From Sphingopyxis sp. (lineage in GTDB: Bacteria; Pseudomonadota; Alphaproteobacteria; Sphingomonadales; Sphingomonadaceae): a stretch of DNA of 50,343 nt. The position numbers and the translations under genes are program-made. The notes under the pieces were generated by a model. That model did not search any database, was not told where the DNA came from, and was given only the letters and a program-made list of their open reading frames with translations. The first letter of the stretch is position 1, and each line of letters opens with the position of its first letter. Positions 1 to 8,211 of the stretch are shown one piece after another. The DNA lies in contig NZ_JAEMQX010000016.1 of NCBI RefSeq assembly GCF_016463645.1, forward strand, positions 1,153 to 51,495, read 5' to 3'.

Positions 1-91
1 AGCTTCCACTGCTCGAGCCAGCAGCTTCCGGCCTAGCATCGGACGCGAAGCCGCCTATATTCCGCCCCGACTCCCGCTTACCGGACAGGCC
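1..91. other. Left edge, no gene recognised
   Basis: No coding frame, RNA gene or clear hairpin is visible in these bases. The segment probably holds the promoter or the end of an intergenic gap before the amidase gene at 92. A weak ribosome site (GGACAGG, about 82-88) lies just before its start codon. Confidence 0.5.
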
Positions 92-943
92 ATGACCCGC
101 ACCATCACCGTCGCCGCGTTGCAGCTTCCCCTGCCCGGCCCCGTCGAACCGAATATCGACGCCGTCTCCGCGCTCGTCGAGGAAGCGGCCGCCAAGGGTG
201 CGCAGGTCATCCTGCCCCCCGAACTGTTCGAAGGCCCGTATTTTTGCCAGGTTGAAGAGGAAGAGCTGTTCGCCACCGCGCGCCCGACGACCGATCATCC
301 CAGCGTCGTCGCGATGCAGAGGCTCGCCGCGAAGCTGAAGGTCGCGATCCCGACGAGCTATTTCGAGAAGGACGGACCGCATTATTACAACACGCTCGCG
401 ATGATCGGCGCCGATGGCGACATCATGGGGACATACCGCAAGAGCCACATTCCCGACGGCCCCGGCTATGAAGAGAAATATTATTTCCGCCCCGGCAACA
501 CGGGCTTCAAGGTGTGGGACGTCTCCGGGACGCGCATCGGCGTCGGCGTCTGCTGGGACCAATGGTATCCCGAATGCGCGCGCGCGATGGCGCTGATGGG
601 CGCCGAGCTGCTCTTCTACCCGACCGCGATCGGGTCCGAGCCCTATGACGCCGACCTCGACACCAGCCGCATGTGGCGCCGCGCGATGCAGGGGCATAGC
701 GTGTCGAACTGCATGCCGGTGATCGCCGCGAACCGCATCGGCGCCGAGGGCGACGCCAGTTTCTATGGCCACAGCTTCATCACCGACGAATGGGGCGACA
801 TGACGCAGGCGTTCGGCGCGGGCGAAACGGGCGTTCTCGTCGAGACAGTCGATCTCGACCGCGCGGCGAAGCATCGCGCCGGCATGGGCTTTTTTCGCGA
901 CCGCAGGCCGCAGCTTTACGGGCGGCTGGTCGAGGACATCTGA
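92..943 (+). CDS. aguB: N-carbamoylputrescine amidase
   Basis: A 283-residue carbon-nitrogen hydrolase of the nitrilase superfamily, predicted to hydrolyse N-carbamoylputrescine to putrescine, CO2 and ammonia in the cytosol (last step of the arginine/agmatine route to putrescine). The catalytic triad is visible: E44 in PPELFEG, K117 in YRKSHIPDGPG and C154 in GVCWDQWYPE. The C-W-D-Q-W-Y-P-E block and the length near 290 are typical of AguB-type enzymes. No agmatine deiminase (AguA) gene follows it; one could lie left of the window. The start is the ATG at 92 with a weak upstream ribosome site. The next gene starts 20 bases downstream on the same strand. Assignment to this amidase class is firm; the exact substrate is inferred from family resemblance. 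Confidence 0.9.
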   Translation: MTRTITVAALQLPLPGPVEPNIDAVSALVEEAAAKGAQVILPPELFEGPYFCQVEEEELFATARPTTDHPSVVAMQRLAAKLKVAIPTSYFEKDGPHYYNTLAMIGADGDIMGTYRKSHIPDGPGYEEKYYFRPGNTGFKVWDVSGTRIGVGVCWDQWYPECARAMALMGAELLFYPTAIGSEPYDADLDTSRMWRRAMQGHSVSNCMPVIAANRIGAEGDASFYGHSFITDEWGDMTQAFGAGETGVLVETVDLDRAAKHRAGMGFFRDRRPQLYGRLVEDI

Positions 944-963
944 CAGGAAAACTGGGGCAAACG

Positions 964-1608
964 ATGGAATTACCCGACGATATCTTCACCGAGCCCGAGG
1001 ACGTCGATCCCGAAACGCTCGCCAACCTCGGTCCGCTCCGCCGGCTCGCCGGGATATGGGAAGGCCAGCGCGGGGTCGATATCAACCCCAAGGCCGATGG
1101 CCCCGAAACGCGCCAATATTATGAGCGGATCGAACTGCAACCGATCGATCCGCAGGCGAACGGCCCGCAGCTGTTCTATGGCCTGCGCTATCATCTGCAC
1201 GTCAACACGCGCGAAGAGGACATCGCCTTCCACGATCAGGTCGGTTACTGGCTGTATGAAGCGGCGACGGGGCTGATCCTGCAGACGCTGGCCATCCCGC
1301 GCGGGCAGATCGCCATCGCCTCGGGACATGCCGAACCCGACGCCAGTCGGCTCGTCGTGAAAGCGACCCGCGGCGAGACCGAATATGGCATCTGCTCGAC
1401 GAGCTTCCTCGACCTCGCCTTCCGCACCGATTCCTATCAGCTGACGATCGACTTCCACGACGACGGTTCGTGGAGCTATGTGTCCGACACCACGCTCATG
1501 GTCAAAGGCCGCGACGAACCCTTCCTCCATCGCGACCGCAACAGGCTGGTCAAGATCGCCGAGCCCGATCTCAACCCTTGGGCAAGGATCGTGCGCGGCG
1601 CGGCCTGA
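964..1608 (+). CDS. Heme-binding beta-barrel (nitrobindin/FABP-like) protein
   Basis: A 214-residue protein resembling the nitrobindin/THAP4-like heme-binding beta-barrel family (a lipocalin-like fold). The family start signature is visible near residues 27-34 (LRRLAGIWEGQ, compare the family L-x-G-x-W-x-G), followed by alternating beta-strand-like segments and a late FLHRDRNRLVKI strand. The same frame is open back to 790, but that region is inside aguB. The ATG at 964, 20 bases after the aguB stop, is therefore chosen; an AGGAAAA lies upstream. It probably shares the aguB transcript. Ligand and role are unknown: family members bind ferric heme and may handle reactive nitrogen or oxygen species. 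It converges on the PilZ gene, with only three bases between the two stop codons. Confidence 0.65.
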   Translation: MELPDDIFTEPEDVDPETLANLGPLRRLAGIWEGQRGVDINPKADGPETRQYYERIELQPIDPQANGPQLFYGLRYHLHVNTREEDIAFHDQVGYWLYEAATGLILQTLAIPRGQIAIASGHAEPDASRLVVKATRGETEYGICSTSFLDLAFRTDSYQLTIDFHDDGSWSYVSDTTLMVKGRDEPFLHRDRNRLVKIAEPDLNPWARIVRGAA

Positions 1609-1611
1609 GCC

Positions 1612-2232
1612 TCAGCTTTCGAAGCGGCGGATGCTTTCGAGGTCGGCGCGGTCGAGCGGCTGCGTCAGCCACAGGCCGCCCCGGCCCGCGCGCGACCAGC
1701 GCACGATCGCACGGCGCTTGACCCCGCCGGCGAGCACGAGGTCGAATTCCTTGCCGACCTCGAGATGCCCGTCGTGGACGAAGCCGGCGCCATTTTGCGA
1801 CAGGTCGACCAGCTCGATATCCGTCGTGCTCTCGTCGGTCACCGCCTGCGCCCTGGTGCTCACCGGCAGGCGGGGCTGGCGATAGCCGGTGGCCCGCTGC
1901 TCGGCCGCCAATTGCTTCAGCACGTCGGCAACGTCGACTTCTTCATCGAACGACACGCCGCACCGGCCCGCGTCGGACCAGACCACCGTCCCGCGGATCA
2001 CCACCGTATCGGAAAGTGCGATCTCCAGCTTCTCGTCCACGGCAATGGGAACATCGGCCGCCAGCATCATGCCCCGATCGGACATGTTGCGGACACGCCA
2101 CAAACCGGCGTCGCCATTGCGCACGACCTTGGCGATCCGCCAGACGGTGCGATAGCGGTCGCCTTCGCGGCGATCGCCGCCAGCCGATGGATCCTGCTCC
2201 TCTACCGGATCGGAGAAGCGATGTTGGTTCAT
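1612..2232 (-). CDS. Tandem PilZ-domain protein
   Basis: A 206-residue soluble protein with two PilZ-like beta-barrels, predicted to bind cyclic di-GMP. The first domain spans about residues 20-95, with an arginine-rich start (DRREGDRYR) and the N-x-S-x-x-G-type motif NMSDRGMML. The second spans about 120-200, with RLPVSTR and DLSQNGAGF. Each repeat ends in a strand resembling the other (TVVWSDAGRCGVSF and AIVRWSRAGRGGLW), which suggests an internal duplication. There is no catalytic, DNA-binding or membrane part, so it probably acts by binding a partner when cyclic di-GMP is high. A diguanylate cyclase lies far away at 32244-33380. Start: ATG at 2232. Confidence 0.85.
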   Translation of the reverse strand: MNQHRFSDPVEEQDPSAGGDRREGDRYRTVWRIAKVVRNGDAGLWRVRNMSDRGMMLAADVPIAVDEKLEIALSDTVVIRGTVVWSDAGRCGVSFDEEVDVADVLKQLAAEQRATGYRQPRLPVSTRAQAVTDESTTDIELVDLSQNGAGFVHDGHLEVGKEFDLVLAGGVKRRAIVRWSRAGRGGLWLTQPLDRADLESIRRFES

Positions 2233-2509
2233 GTCGTCAACCTTATCGAGGCAGCGCCGGACAAAGCATAAATCCTTGTCTATACTGCGAAATACACAAT
2301 CCCCACGTCTCCGGAATACTAGAATTAGTCATATAATTCAATCATATTGCAGATCATAGTTAACATAGCATCCGCCACAGCCTCCCGAAGCGCGGACGCC
2401 ACACCAGGATAAATGTCGCATTTTGCATAATTTACGGTGCACGAATGCAGGGATTAAGTGCCAGATTGGCGGGAATGGCGATTCCCGCCCGAAGGGCGGG
2501 ACCGATGCT
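2233..2509. other. AT-rich intergenic region
   Basis: This gap separates the PilZ gene (its promoter side) from the 3' end of the large minus-strand operon. It is clearly AT-richer than its surroundings (2270-2470) and probably holds the PilZ promoter. Apart from the hairpin at 2483-2501, no gene or RNA was recognised. Confidence 0.5.
2483..2501 (-). terminator. Probable terminator of the tryptophan operon
   Basis: A perfect 8-bp stem (TCCCGCCC / GGGCGGGA) with a 3-base loop lies 9 bases beyond the stop codon of the last operon gene. There is no good U-tract after it on the minus strand, so termination may be weak or Rho-assisted. Confidence 0.6.
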
Positions 2510-3262
2510 TCAATAGCGTCCCGAAAGCAGCGCCCCGGCATCCGGAACACGCGTCGAAAGACCAAGCCGCGTGAGCATCTGGTGTGCCGTGCAAATCGCC
2601 GCCGATATCACCGGCTTGCCGATCGCATCCTCGATCTTCTGTACCGAGGGAAGCGACGGCATCTGGACACACGCCGACAGCACGAGCGCGTCGACACCGG
2701 TCAGATCGAGCCGCTTGCAATGGTCCAGCAGATTGGCGGGATCCTGCGCCGCAACCTCCAGATTGTCCGGGATCTCGAGCGCGAGCCAGTCGGTCACTTC
2801 GACGCCCTCCTGCGCGATATAACCGACGACCATCTCGGTCAGCGGCTTCATATAGGGCGCGACGAGCGCGATCCGCTTCGCCTGCAGCGTCTTCAGCCCC
2901 TCGACGAGCGCGCCGGCGCTGGTGACGACCGGCGCGGCGTGGCCGTTCTCCACAGTGCGCCGGTGGAGTCGCGTCTCCGACTCGCGGTGATAGCCCTCGC
3001 CCATGCTCATGATCGCGACGAGGCAGGCGTAGCCGAGCACGTCGACCGCGGCGTCGGAGAGTTCGAGCGCGCAGCGGTCGGAGTCCGCGTCCATCGCCGC
3101 CAGTTCCTCTTTCGTCACCGTCTTCATCCGCATCCGCGACGAGTGGAAGGTGAAGCGTTCGGGCGCGATCGCCTCGCGCGCACGGAGCAGCGCCGGAATC
3201 TCGGTTTCCATCGTGACGTTCGAACTGGGCACGATCTGCCCGATGCGGATGGGTCTGATCAT
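2510..3262 (-). CDS. maiA: Maleate cis-trans isomerase (Asp/Glu racemase superfamily)
   Basis: A 250-residue enzyme of the Asp/Glu racemase superfamily that matches maleate isomerase (MaiA/NicE), converting maleate to fumarate through two active-site cysteines. The paired cysteines are visible as C80 in LGYACLVAIMSMG and C198 in LVLSACVQMPS, and the N-terminus (RIGQIVPSSNVTMETE) is typical. The frame stays open upstream, but ATG 3262 gives the family length and is preceded by GAGGG. It is the last of eight co-directed genes, starting 10 bases after the FAH gene stop. With the hydrolase and cupin upstream it implies that ring fission yields a maleyl (cis) product hydrolysed without prior isomerisation. 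An arylmalonate-decarboxylase-like relative is possible but fits the context less well. Confidence 0.85.
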   Translation of the reverse strand: MIRPIRIGQIVPSSNVTMETEIPALLRAREAIAPERFTFHSSRMRMKTVTKEELAAMDADSDRCALELSDAAVDVLGYACLVAIMSMGEGYHRESETRLHRRTVENGHAAPVVTSAGALVEGLKTLQAKRIALVAPYMKPLTEMVVGYIAQEGVEVTDWLALEIPDNLEVAAQDPANLLDHCKRLDLTGVDALVLSACVQMPSLPSVQKIEDAIGKPVISAAICTAHQMLTRLGLSTRVPDAGALLSGRY

Positions 3263-3272
3263 GGTGCCGCCC

Positions 3273-4181
3273 TCAGACCGCAACGATCGGATTGCGGAGC
3301 GTGCCGATGCCCTCGACGGTGCATTCGACGACATCGCCCGGCCACATGAATTCCTGCGGGTCGCGCCCCGCTCCAACGCCAGCGGGGGTTCCGGTGGCGA
3401 TGATGTCGCCGGGCTCGAGCGTCATCACGCTCGAAATGTCGGCGATCAACTGATTGATATTGAACAGCATGAAGCGCGTGTTGCTGTTCTGCTTTTCGAC
3501 CCCGTTCACATGCGTCAGGATATTGAGGTTGTGCGGATCGCCAATCTCGTCGGGCGTGACGATACACGGGCCCATCGGCGCGAAGCTGTCCTGCCCCTTC
3601 GACACGATCCACTGCCCCGCGCGGCGACAATCGCGCGCCGAGACGTCGTTGATCACGGTGTAGCCGAACACATGATTGAGCGCGTCAGCCTCCGCGACAT
3701 GGCGCGCGCTGCTCCCGATCACCACCGCCAGTTCAGTTTCCCAGTCGAGTTGCTGCGTCACCTTCGCATTGTGGCGGATCGGATCGTTCCACGCGACGAC
3801 CGCGGTCGGCGGTTTCGAGAAGATCACCGGCTGCTGCGGTAGCTCGTTCGACGTATCGAGCGACCGCGCCGATTCAGCAACATGTTCGGTATAGTTGAGA
3901 CCGATTCCAAAGATATTCTTGCGCGGGCGCGGGATTGGCGCGAGCAAGGTAATATTGCCCGCGGGCAGCGACGTGCCGATCAGGTCGGCGGTGGTCGCGG
4001 CTGCGACGGCTTCCTGCAGAAAGCGCACGGCAATCGGTCCCAAGTCGATGAAATCGAGCATTGTCGACGGCAGGTCATTGCCGATCGCATCGCCGAAATA
4101 TTCGAGGTCGATCACGAGCCCGTCGTGGAGGAGGCCGAGCCTCGGTTCGGTCTCCACCGTACGATAAGTCACGAAGCGCAT
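3273..4181 (-). CDS. FAH-family acylpyruvate hydrolase
   Basis: A 302-residue member of the fumarylacetoacetate hydrolase family, which hydrolyses C-C bonds of acylpyruvates using a divalent metal. The ligand set is visible as E148 and E150 in LDWETELAVVIG and D179 in INDVSARD. The N-terminal regulatory-like region (1-80) and catalytic region (85-302) are both complete. ATG 4181 is chosen because a good AGGA precedes it; an upstream in-frame ATG would overlap the cupin gene. In this operon it most likely cleaves the cupin's ring-fission product, releasing pyruvate plus a C4 cis-diacid or its monoamide, which the following maleate isomerase step requires. Fumarylpyruvate or maleylpyruvate hydrolase activity is the conservative reading. 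Confidence 0.85.
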   Translation of the reverse strand: MRFVTYRTVETEPRLGLLHDGLVIDLEYFGDAIGNDLPSTMLDFIDLGPIAVRFLQEAVAAATTADLIGTSLPAGNITLLAPIPRPRKNIFGIGLNYTEHVAESARSLDTSNELPQQPVIFSKPPTAVVAWNDPIRHNAKVTQQLDWETELAVVIGSSARHVAEADALNHVFGYTVINDVSARDCRRAGQWIVSKGQDSFAPMGPCIVTPDEIGDPHNLNILTHVNGVEKQNSNTRFMLFNINQLIADISSVMTLEPGDIIATGTPAGVGAGRDPQEFMWPGDVVECTVEGIGTLRNPIVAV

Positions 4182-4200
4182 AATCTGTCCTGTCTGCAAG

Positions 4201-5334
4201 TCAGGCGGGCTGGTGGCCGCCATTTTCGGAATAGGGCTCCTCGATCCGGACGCCGAGCGCCTCCATCACGGGGAAGTCGTTGAACGAGAAGAGGAAGGCT
4301 TCCTCGGAAACGTCGAGATTGACATGCTCGTGCCAGGTCCACGAAGGCACGCAGAAAATGTCGTGCGTACCCCAATCGAAGCGCTCGCCGCCGATGATCG
4401 AATAGCCGCATCCGCCTGCGACATTATAGACGACGTTGCCGGTGTGGCGGTGCGCCTTGCCGCGAAAGCCGGGTTTCAGCATCTGCATATGCGCCCCCAT
4501 CGTCTGGAGCGCCCAGCCGCCGGTCAGCGGGTTCGAATAGCGCACCATATGCCCGTCGAACGGCGTGCCCTCCGACACCTTGGCAAGGTTCCGGAGCGCA
4601 TCGCGCGTCGCTTCCCAGCGATAGACCATCACCGGCGACCAGGGTTTCTCCCACGCCGGTACGCCTTCCGGCCGCAGCCCGGCGCCACCGTAGCTCAGCG
4701 GCAGGTCGTCGGCGGGAAACGCCGCGGTCTGTGCGGGCTGGTCGTAGACCGCGTAGAAATTGGTCTCGAGGCTGTTCATCAGCGGAATGTCGAGCCCGTC
4801 CTGCCAGATCGACACCTCGCCGCCGGCAACGACGCCATGGTCGTGCCATGCGCCGTTCGGGGTCAGCACATAATCGTTGGCGCCGAGCGTGATATGATGT
4901 CCGTCGACGACGGTATAGGCGCCCTTCCCCTCCATGATGAAACGGTGCGCCGATGCGGTATGCTTGTGCGCGGGGGTGATCTCGCCGGGGCGCATCGCCT
5001 GCATCCCGCTGAACAGCCAGCCGCACACCGCGACATTCTCGCGCCCCGCGTCGCTGTCGTTGAGCAGGGTGACGACGCGGCGTCCGGCTTCTTCGGGCTT
5101 CACCAGATCGAGCGCGCGCAGGCACATGTCGCGCATATCGGCGTAGCGCCAAAGCGTCGGGCGGTACCGCGTCTCGGGCTCCCACGGCTCGATCGCATTC
5201 GCGCGCTTCCAGAAGGCACCTGCATTGCGCGCTGCAAGTTCCTGATAAAAGGCTTCAAGTTCGGGCGTATCGGTCACGCGGGCGCGCCCGAGCACATCGT
5301 CACGCGGATCGATGATCGTGCTGTTGCCTGCCAT
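4201..5334 (-). CDS. Gentisate 1,2-dioxygenase-like bicupin ring-cleavage dioxygenase
   Basis: A 377-residue bicupin of the gentisate/salicylate/1-hydroxy-2-naphthoate dioxygenase family, which cleaves the ring between the carboxyl-bearing carbon and its ortho-substituted neighbour using Fe(II). The N-terminal cupin carries the iron set H123-x-H125 (PAHKHTASAHRF) with H164 or H166 (AWHDH). The C-terminal cupin also keeps an HxH (H295, H297) and WHEH (335-338), which is often lost in relatives. Members are known to act on ortho-amino or ortho-hydroxy benzoates. With KynU in the same operon, an aminobenzoate such as 5-hydroxyanthranilate is the best-fitting substrate. Its ATG shares one base with the nitrilase stop (TGATG). 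Ordinary gentisate dioxygenase is the alternative, but nothing here makes gentisate. Confidence 0.85.
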   Translation of the reverse strand: MAGNSTIIDPRDDVLGRARVTDTPELEAFYQELAARNAGAFWKRANAIEPWEPETRYRPTLWRYADMRDMCLRALDLVKPEEAGRRVVTLLNDSDAGRENVAVCGWLFSGMQAMRPGEITPAHKHTASAHRFIMEGKGAYTVVDGHHITLGANDYVLTPNGAWHDHGVVAGGEVSIWQDGLDIPLMNSLETNFYAVYDQPAQTAAFPADDLPLSYGGAGLRPEGVPAWEKPWSPVMVYRWEATRDALRNLAKVSEGTPFDGHMVRYSNPLTGGWALQTMGAHMQMLKPGFRGKAHRHTGNVVYNVAGGCGYSIIGGERFDWGTHDIFCVPSWTWHEHVNLDVSEEAFLFSFNDFPVMEALGVRIEEPYSENGGHQPA

Positions 5335-6347
5335 CAGGGTGCCTCCTCGTCTGGATCGACGGGCTGTGCCTCGTCGACGAACAGGGCCGACGCGCGGGGG
5401 GTCCGGTCGACCGTCAGGTTGAAGATGTCGAAGCGGTTATAGCCGCCGACAATGTCGTGCATCAGCTTGGGGCGGATACATTCGCCAAGGTCGATGTCGG
5501 CATAGACGATGCCCTCTTCGTCGATCAGTGCCTCTCCGACCGGATTGCCGTGCGGATCGATCACGCCCGAAAAGGCGCTGTTCGGCCTCGACAGCAGGTC
5601 GCGATTCTGCGGGCGGTCGGCGCTCATTGCGTCGATAATTTCGGGGCTCACCGCCGAGCAGGCGACGATCGTGAAGACCTTGCCCTCGAAACTGTGCGCG
5701 GTCGCGCGAATACGGATCGCCTCCGCCATATTGTAGGAGGCGGGCGCGACGGGCAGCGCGATATAGTTGGCGACATGGACGAGTTCGCCCTGCGACAGCA
5801 GCGCGAAACGCGCGAGCGTGTTGGTGTTCTCGCCGCACGCGAGCGTGCCGAGCGGCCCGACCGGTGTGTCATATACACGGATCGAGCTGCCGTCGCCGCC
5901 CGCCCATGTCAGCCTCTCGGCCCAGGTCGGCACCAGCTTGCGATGCCGCCCGAGCAGCGCACCATCCGCGCCGATGATCAGGTTGGTGTTGTAGAGTGTC
6001 CCGACGCTCACCGGATCGCGCTCGTTGATGCCGATCACGACAGTACAGCCGTGCGCGCGGGCCGCCTCGCAAAGTGCGGCAACCTCAGGCCCGTCTAGGC
6101 TCATCGACGCCCGATACAGCCGTTCATGCCACTCGGCGCCCTCGATCGGGGTCATCAGCCAGTTCCAATAGGGATAGGCCGAAACGAACACCTCGGGGAA
6201 GGCGACAAGCTCAGCGCCATTGTCCGCAGCCTCGGCGATCAGCGCGCACGCCTTGTCGACCGTGCGCGCGGTATCGAGGAAAACCGGCGCGGCCTGCACC
6301 GCGGCGACGCGCGATCTGGGCAGGAAGGGCGCCGACACGTCGCTCAT
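5334..6347 (-). CDS. Nitrilase-superfamily hydrolase, candidate maleamate amidase
   Basis: A 337-residue carbon-nitrogen hydrolase with the Glu-Lys-Cys triad at E52 (FPEVFVSAYPYW), K137 (RHRKLVPTW) and C171 (LACGENTNTLARF). Length and the CxEN motif put it with true nitrilases, but the residue after the catalytic Cys is Gly rather than the usual Trp (CWE). Family members hydrolyse nitriles or amides. The real start is the ATG at 6347, overlapping the kynU stop by ATGA; a longer open frame upstream is inside kynU. No nitrile is expected in tryptophan breakdown, so I infer an amide substrate: maleamate, or the amide of the ring-fission product if 5-hydroxyanthranilate is cleaved. Annotation pipelines may simply call it an aliphatic nitrilase. 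Confidence 0.75.
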   Translation of the reverse strand: MSDVSAPFLPRSRVAAVQAAPVFLDTARTVDKACALIAEAADNGAELVAFPEVFVSAYPYWNWLMTPIEGAEWHERLYRASMSLDGPEVAALCEAARAHGCTVVIGINERDPVSVGTLYNTNLIIGADGALLGRHRKLVPTWAERLTWAGGDGSSIRVYDTPVGPLGTLACGENTNTLARFALLSQGELVHVANYIALPVAPASYNMAEAIRIRATAHSFEGKVFTIVACSAVSPEIIDAMSADRPQNRDLLSRPNSAFSGVIDPHGNPVGEALIDEEGIVYADIDLGECIRPKLMHDIVGGYNRFDIFNLTVDRTPRASALFVDEAQPVDPDEEAP

Positions 6348-7585
6348 GTCACCGCCGCCCGCTGGTGATATTGCGGCTTGTCCCATGCGCGGGTGGCGCA
6401 GACCTTTTCGAGCCGGCGAGCCGTTTCGACGATGTCCTGATAGCGCAGATACAGCGGCGTCAGCCCGAACCGCAAGATGTCGGGCGCGCGGAAGTCGGCG
6501 ATGACGTCGAACTCCTTGAGCGCCTGCACGATCTGATACCCCTGCGGGTGCGCATAGGCGACCTGGCTGCCCCGCTCCGCATGGCCTTGGGTGCTCACCA
6601 ACTCGAAGCCATAGGCGTCGCACAGCGGCTGCATATGCTCGATGAACAGATTGCCAAGCGCCAGAGACTTTCGGCGGATTTCGGCCATATCGGCTTCGAG
6701 GATCAGGTCGACGCCGACCTCGAGCGCCGACAGGCCGAGCACCGGCGGCGTGCCGCACTGGAAGCGCCCGATTCCGGCCGCGGGATCATAATCCTCCTCG
6801 AAGGCGAACGGACGCGCATGGCCGAACCAGCCCGACAGCACCGGCGTGGCGGCATGGTGTCGCGCCGCCGCGAACAGATAGGCGGGCGCGCCGGGGCCGC
6901 CGTTGAGGAATTTGTATCCGCAGCCGATCGCGAAATCGGCGTTTGCGCCATTGAGGTCGACCGGGATCGCCCCCGCGCTGTGGCTCAAATCCCAGACGAC
7001 GAGCGCGCCGGCTTCGTGCGCAGCGCGCGTGATCGCGGCCATGTCGCGCACGCGGCCCGACTTGTAATGTACCTGCGTCAGCAGCAGCACCGCGACATCG
7101 TCGTTCAGCGCATCGACGATCGCGTCGGGCGCAACGGTGACCGCCTTCACGCGCCCGCCCGAAAAGGCCTCGATGCCCTGCATCATATAGACGTCGGTCG
7201 GGAAGTTGGTGGCTTCGGACAGGATCACCGTCCGTTCACGCCGCAACGAAAGTGCAGCCGTCAATGCCTTGAAGATATTCACGGAAGTCGAATCGGTCGC
7301 GACAATCTCGCCGGGGTTGGCGCCGATCAGCCGCCCGATCTTGTCGCCGATGCGCCGCGGCGCGGTCGACCATTCGGCGCCGAGCCACGAGGTGATCAAT
7401 CCTTCGCCCCATTCGCTGCCGATGACCTCCGCGAGCCGGTTGCCCGTCGCCTTGGGCAGCGCGCCGAGCGAATTGCCGTCGAGGTAGATGAGGCCCTCGC
7501 GGAGATGAAAGCGGTCGCGAAAAGGCGCGAGCGGATCGGCGGCGTCGAGCGCCGCCACATCGGTAGCAAGCAGCGTTCCGGTCAT
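6344..7585 (-). CDS. kynU: Kynureninase
   Basis: A 413-residue PLP enzyme of fold type I that hydrolyses kynurenine, and often hydroxykynurenines, to the matching anthranilate plus alanine. The Schiff-base lysine is K225 in GCGYKFLNGGPG, and the cofactor-ring aspartate D199 lies in VVWDLSHSAGA. The N-terminal YLDGNSLG and the late QCGTPPVL are diagnostic of kynureninase. The protein is full length. It overlaps kynB upstream and the nitrilase downstream by ATGA, so the genes are translationally coupled. Its product must be consumed locally: no anthranilate dioxygenase or 3-hydroxyanthranilate dioxygenase is encoded, only the gentisate-type bicupin. Confidence 0.96.
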   Translation of the reverse strand: MTGTLLATDVAALDAADPLAPFRDRFHLREGLIYLDGNSLGALPKATGNRLAEVIGSEWGEGLITSWLGAEWSTAPRRIGDKIGRLIGANPGEIVATDSTSVNIFKALTAALSLRRERTVILSEATNFPTDVYMMQGIEAFSGGRVKAVTVAPDAIVDALNDDVAVLLLTQVHYKSGRVRDMAAITRAAHEAGALVVWDLSHSAGAIPVDLNGANADFAIGCGYKFLNGGPGAPAYLFAAARHHAATPVLSGWFGHARPFAFEEDYDPAAGIGRFQCGTPPVLGLSALEVGVDLILEADMAEIRRKSLALGNLFIEHMQPLCDAYGFELVSTQGHAERGSQVAYAHPQGYQIVQALKEFDVIADFRAPDILRFGLTPLYLRYQDIVETARRLEKVCATRAWDKPQYHQRAAVT

Positions 7586-8211
7586 GCGATTTCCCTCAGA
7601 ATGGCGCGCACCGGGCTCGCGTCGGCGCCGACGATGCGGAGCGGCAGCGCCACCAGCTCGTATCGACCGGGCGGCACGTCATCGAGCACCAGCCCCTCCA
7701 ATATCCGCATGTCGGCTGCCTTCACCGCCTGATGCGCGTCGAGCGTCTTCGACTGTTCGGGATCGAGCGAGGCGGCGTCGGTGCCGATCAGGCGCACGCC
7801 CATCGAACCGAGCCGCGCGATAACGTCGCTGGCGATCGCGGTGAAATCCGAGTCCCACCGGTCGTGCGGGAATTGCTCATAGGTGCGCAGCAGCACGCGC
7901 GTTGCGCCAGCGAGCGCGTCCCAGTCGATATCGGCAATCTCCACCCGCCCGCGCGCACGGCGGACATCGAGCAGCACGCACGGCCCGATATAGGCTTCAA
8001 GATCGCAATCGGCCGACGAGGCGCCGTCATTGGCATAGTGCAGCGGCGCATCGCCGTGCGTGCCCGCGTGCAAAGGCGTGAACATGCCCCCGACATTGAC
8101 CGGGCAGCCGTCGCCGATCACCGCATGGCTGTGCAGCGCGAAGGCCGGCTCGCCCGGCCACACCGGCACCGCGGCGTGCAGCGGCTGCGAAATGTCCCGG
8201 ATCCGGCTCAT
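7582..8211 (-). CDS. kynB: Kynurenine formamidase
   Basis: A 209-residue cyclase-family metal hydrolase that removes formate from N-formylkynurenine. The metal-binding signature H48-AGT-H52-G-D54-APL-H58 is intact, and the start MSRIRDISQPL with VPVWPGEP is typical of KynB. The frame is open upstream inside kynA, but ATG 8211 overlaps the kynA stop by four bases (ATGA) and gives the family length. It acts between KynA and KynU in the cytosol. Nothing in it distinguishes formylkynurenine from its 5-hydroxy form. Confidence 0.95.
   Translation of the reverse strand: MSRIRDISQPLHAAVPVWPGEPAFALHSHAVIGDGCPVNVGGMFTPLHAGTHGDAPLHYANDGASSADCDLEAYIGPCVLLDVRRARGRVEIADIDWDALAGATRVLLRTYEQFPHDRWDSDFTAIASDVIARLGSMGVRLIGTDAASLDPEQSKTLDAHQAVKAADMRILEGLVLDDVPPGRYELVALPLRIVGADASPVRAILREIA

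Noticed and set aside
2338..2565. Small 75-codon minus-strand frame in the AT-rich gap
   Set aside because: It overlaps the end of maiA and the terminator stem and has no ribosome site or recognisable domain.
6348..6758. Upstream extension of the nitrilase frame (137 more residues)
   Set aside because: It lies wholly inside kynU, while the ATG at 6347 makes a normal ATGA junction and a normal family length.
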